This document shows positions 61,833-64,000 of a stretch of 64,000 bases of DNA, one piece after another. Position numbers and translations under genes: made by a program. Origin of the DNA: Theobroma cacao (lineage: Eukaryota > Streptophyta > Magnoliopsida > Malvales > Malvaceae); the NCBI RefSeq assembly GCF_000208745.1, contig NC_030854.1:4493611-4557610 (forward strand). The letters are read 5' to 3'. The notes under the pieces were generated by a model that was not told the DNA's origin, made no database searches, and saw only the letters and a program-made list of their open reading frames with translations. Positions within the stretch are counted from its first letter, which is position 1. The number at the start of each line of letters is the position of its first letter.

Positions 61833-64000
61833 AAAAAATAGTGTAATTAGTTTGTAAATTTTTTTTATACAAATAGAAAGTTAATGGTTTTTAATTATCA
61901 AAGAATAGCCACTAATGTAAGAGTACATTTTTGGTACAAACGTAATGCCAAACAAAAATTGATAAAAGTACCTAATTAATTCCTATATGATGGATCTTTG
62001 TTCAAATTAATCCTAGTACTTTACAATTTTGTTTAATTTAATCCCTATGATATGGCACAAAAAACTAATGTGGGAAATTTAAAAAAAAAAAATTCAGACA
62101 TGTCACGTATCATTGCGACACTAGCATGTCAGCCCCATGTCAGCATAATTTGATATGTTAATGTCATGTTAACACTATTAACAGTTAATTTAGAGACATA
62201 TTAGGGGAATGACTCGATTGCACAAAATCGCAAAGCACAAGATAGACCAATTTTGGAGTAAAGATACTAAATTGACAAAAACCCCATAATATAGGGACTT
62301 ATTGTTAAATACGACATGATCATATTAAAAACGCAACGGAGTAGAAAAATAAAATGTCGCACTTACTTCGGATCACTTTGTTGTTTTTTAATGCGAATAG
62401 AACATTTTGAGAAATGCAATCAAAATTGATTACCTAGCCAAATGATATTGTAATAAAATAGTATTCTCTTGATATTTAAAACCCATGTACATCCCAAAGT
62501 GTGTAGGAACCCAAGCTACTCAATTGCTTGGCCTCTAATGTTGCAAACACAACCACCATGGAATCTTTAGCGAGGTGGGAACTTCCAACCATGCCTTTGT
62601 GTAAGCAAAGTGGACAACAAATTGTCATTCTCTTCCTCTCTCAGTCTCCAATCAAATTACACAAGAAACTCTTCCAAAAGGCTCTCACAAGGGATGGCGG
62701 CACTAGAGAAAGTTGTATTAGTTTTCTTTAAAACTAAAACTAATAATTAGAAGTGGTAGAAAAGATGACTTTATACCTAAGTTAATTAACTTATTAAGTT
62801 TGCTAATAAGTCCTCAATATTATAACTTTTTATAATATTGACCTTAGTGCTTAATTAAATCATTTTAATTAAGTTTTATTAGCTAATTAAACTAGTTTAT
62901 GATTTAAGTCCAACTTAAATTGTCACATGCTTAGTTTAATCCATAATACAACTTTATATGTGTGACTCATTAAATTCTTAACATGTTGGCAATGACATTG
63001 AATTATTAATCTTTATTGATTAATTTAAATAAATCTAATTCATATTAAATTAATCAATTTAATTCTATAAACCAAGATTGACATCTAGCAATGTATCATT
63101 GCCACTTAATTGTTAAAAGAGTCAAAGGGTTCTTTAATAATCTTTCAGTGTACAGTTTATTAGTGTAATTCATTTGTTCATCATATATCTTAGAGATGAT
63201 AAGAGGTTGGTGCAATGTCTTTTCTTATTTACCTTCATATTTGTTCTTGTAGTTAAATCATTAGCTTTATAGAGACTTATAAAACTTATTTCATAATCTT
63301 TCAATCACCTTGGCCAAGGATTTGATTAAGTTAATATCAACCAAGAACTAATATGATATTTCCCCTCGAATCACTTAGGGTGATGATTTCTATCTCTTCA
63401 TATGTTTTATATTATACTTAAGGGCATCCTGATTTGGCATTCTTGATAGGACTCGTAGGAATGAAATCAAAGCATGATACTCCACATATAAGACAATCTA
63501 GTGTCTTAAGTCTAAGGAGTAGTTACATGACTGATATATGAGAAAAATTGCATAGACACTAGAGTGAGATACCAAATACATTTCTCTTGTCAAGTCATAT
63601 TTAATGAACTTGTTCTTCCATGGCAAGCACTCAAATACTAGTTTCAAGTATCTCTATATTTCAATTTATAAGAGCAGTTGCTTACTTCACAAGTAAAGAA
63701 CATAGCACGTGTCAATCTTTGAGCATTATTGATGTCTCGTTTCAATAATACAATGATTAAGAACTTTTAGAAATAATGCTTTGATGTATAAAGATCTTAT
63801 AATTGTATCACAATCAATTCATTTGCAAGGCATATATAGTTCCTTGGGCTTTATCTACATAAGTATAAATAGTAATTAAATTATAAACTTGTGGATAAAG
63901 AACTACCTCAATGTTGTTATAAATAACAAAATGTCATACATGAATATCTCAAATTGTGATTCCCATATAAAAACAAATTGGCTTGTAGAGCTTATACCAA
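61833..64000. other. AT-rich intergenic DNA, probable transposon debris
   Basis: No gene recognised. 61990-62290 reads like a dispersed plant repeat of the TTTAATCCC/CATGTCAGC type with an internal A run. 62300-64000 has uniform AT-rich composition, a CT-poor plus strand and no ORF above 70 codons, and may be part of a retrotransposon extending beyond the window. No termini visible. Confidence 0.4.

Overview
This is a window of nuclear DNA from a flowering plant. Genes are split by many short GT-AG introns, the spacers are AT-rich, and transposon relics are abundant. Five single-copy-type plant genes, one large intronless pentatricopeptide repeat (PPR) gene and one tRNA gene can be read. Protein lengths (533-aa CSLA, 445-aa enolase carrying the plant EWGWC insert, 369-aa sterol C-14 reductase, HD2-type histone deacetylase) fit a eudicot, probably a woody rosid. 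The species cannot be fixed from the sequence.

Gene-rich left part (1-25.6 kb): a CSLA9-type glucomannan mannosyltransferase in nine exons (+, 1501-5490); a mitochondrial P-class PPR protein (+, 7567-10026); a plastid type II peroxiredoxin, PRXIIE (-, 12354-13028); a cytosolic enolase in 16 exons (+, 16396-19862); tRNA-Leu(UAA) (-, 20889-20970); an HD2-type histone deacetylase with a C-terminal C2H2 finger in eight exons (-, 22808-25586).

Repeat-rich middle (25.9-50 kb): a nest of decayed transposons. A near full-length but broken L1-type LINE (-, about 26.1-32.76 kb) lies beside a broken Mutator-like (MULE) transposase (-, about 38.56-40.85 kb). Arrays of short related repeats flank the transposase in opposite orientation. 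Inserted among them are an LTR-like piece with a 49-bp minisatellite, a non-coding 3.7-kb insertion that splits one array, and other unnamed sequence. Further right are a 1.1-kb element with long inverted termini, a MITE-like element and a plant-mobile-domain (PMD) pseudogene.

Right part (50.7-64 kb): the Delta14-sterol reductase FACKEL (FK) in 13 exons (+, 50679-56823), one of whose introns has a GC donor; a second copy of the 47-kb MITE-like family; a tandem duplication; and an internally deleted LINE (+, about 60.7-61.83 kb).

The genes do not form a pathway. Their roles are cell-wall mannan synthesis, organelle RNA processing, plastid peroxide detoxification, glycolysis, chromatin and ribosome-linked regulation, and sterol synthesis. 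Their linkage is informative: from memory, Arabidopsis carries CSLA9 beside HD2C on chromosome 5 and FK beside PRXIIE on chromosome 3. This window holds all four with an enolase, as expected of an ancestral segment before gene loss. I found no CRISPR array, bacterial operon or clearly new biochemical system. The most interesting material is the nested transposon complex, the GC-AG intron, the PPR code and the linkage pattern.
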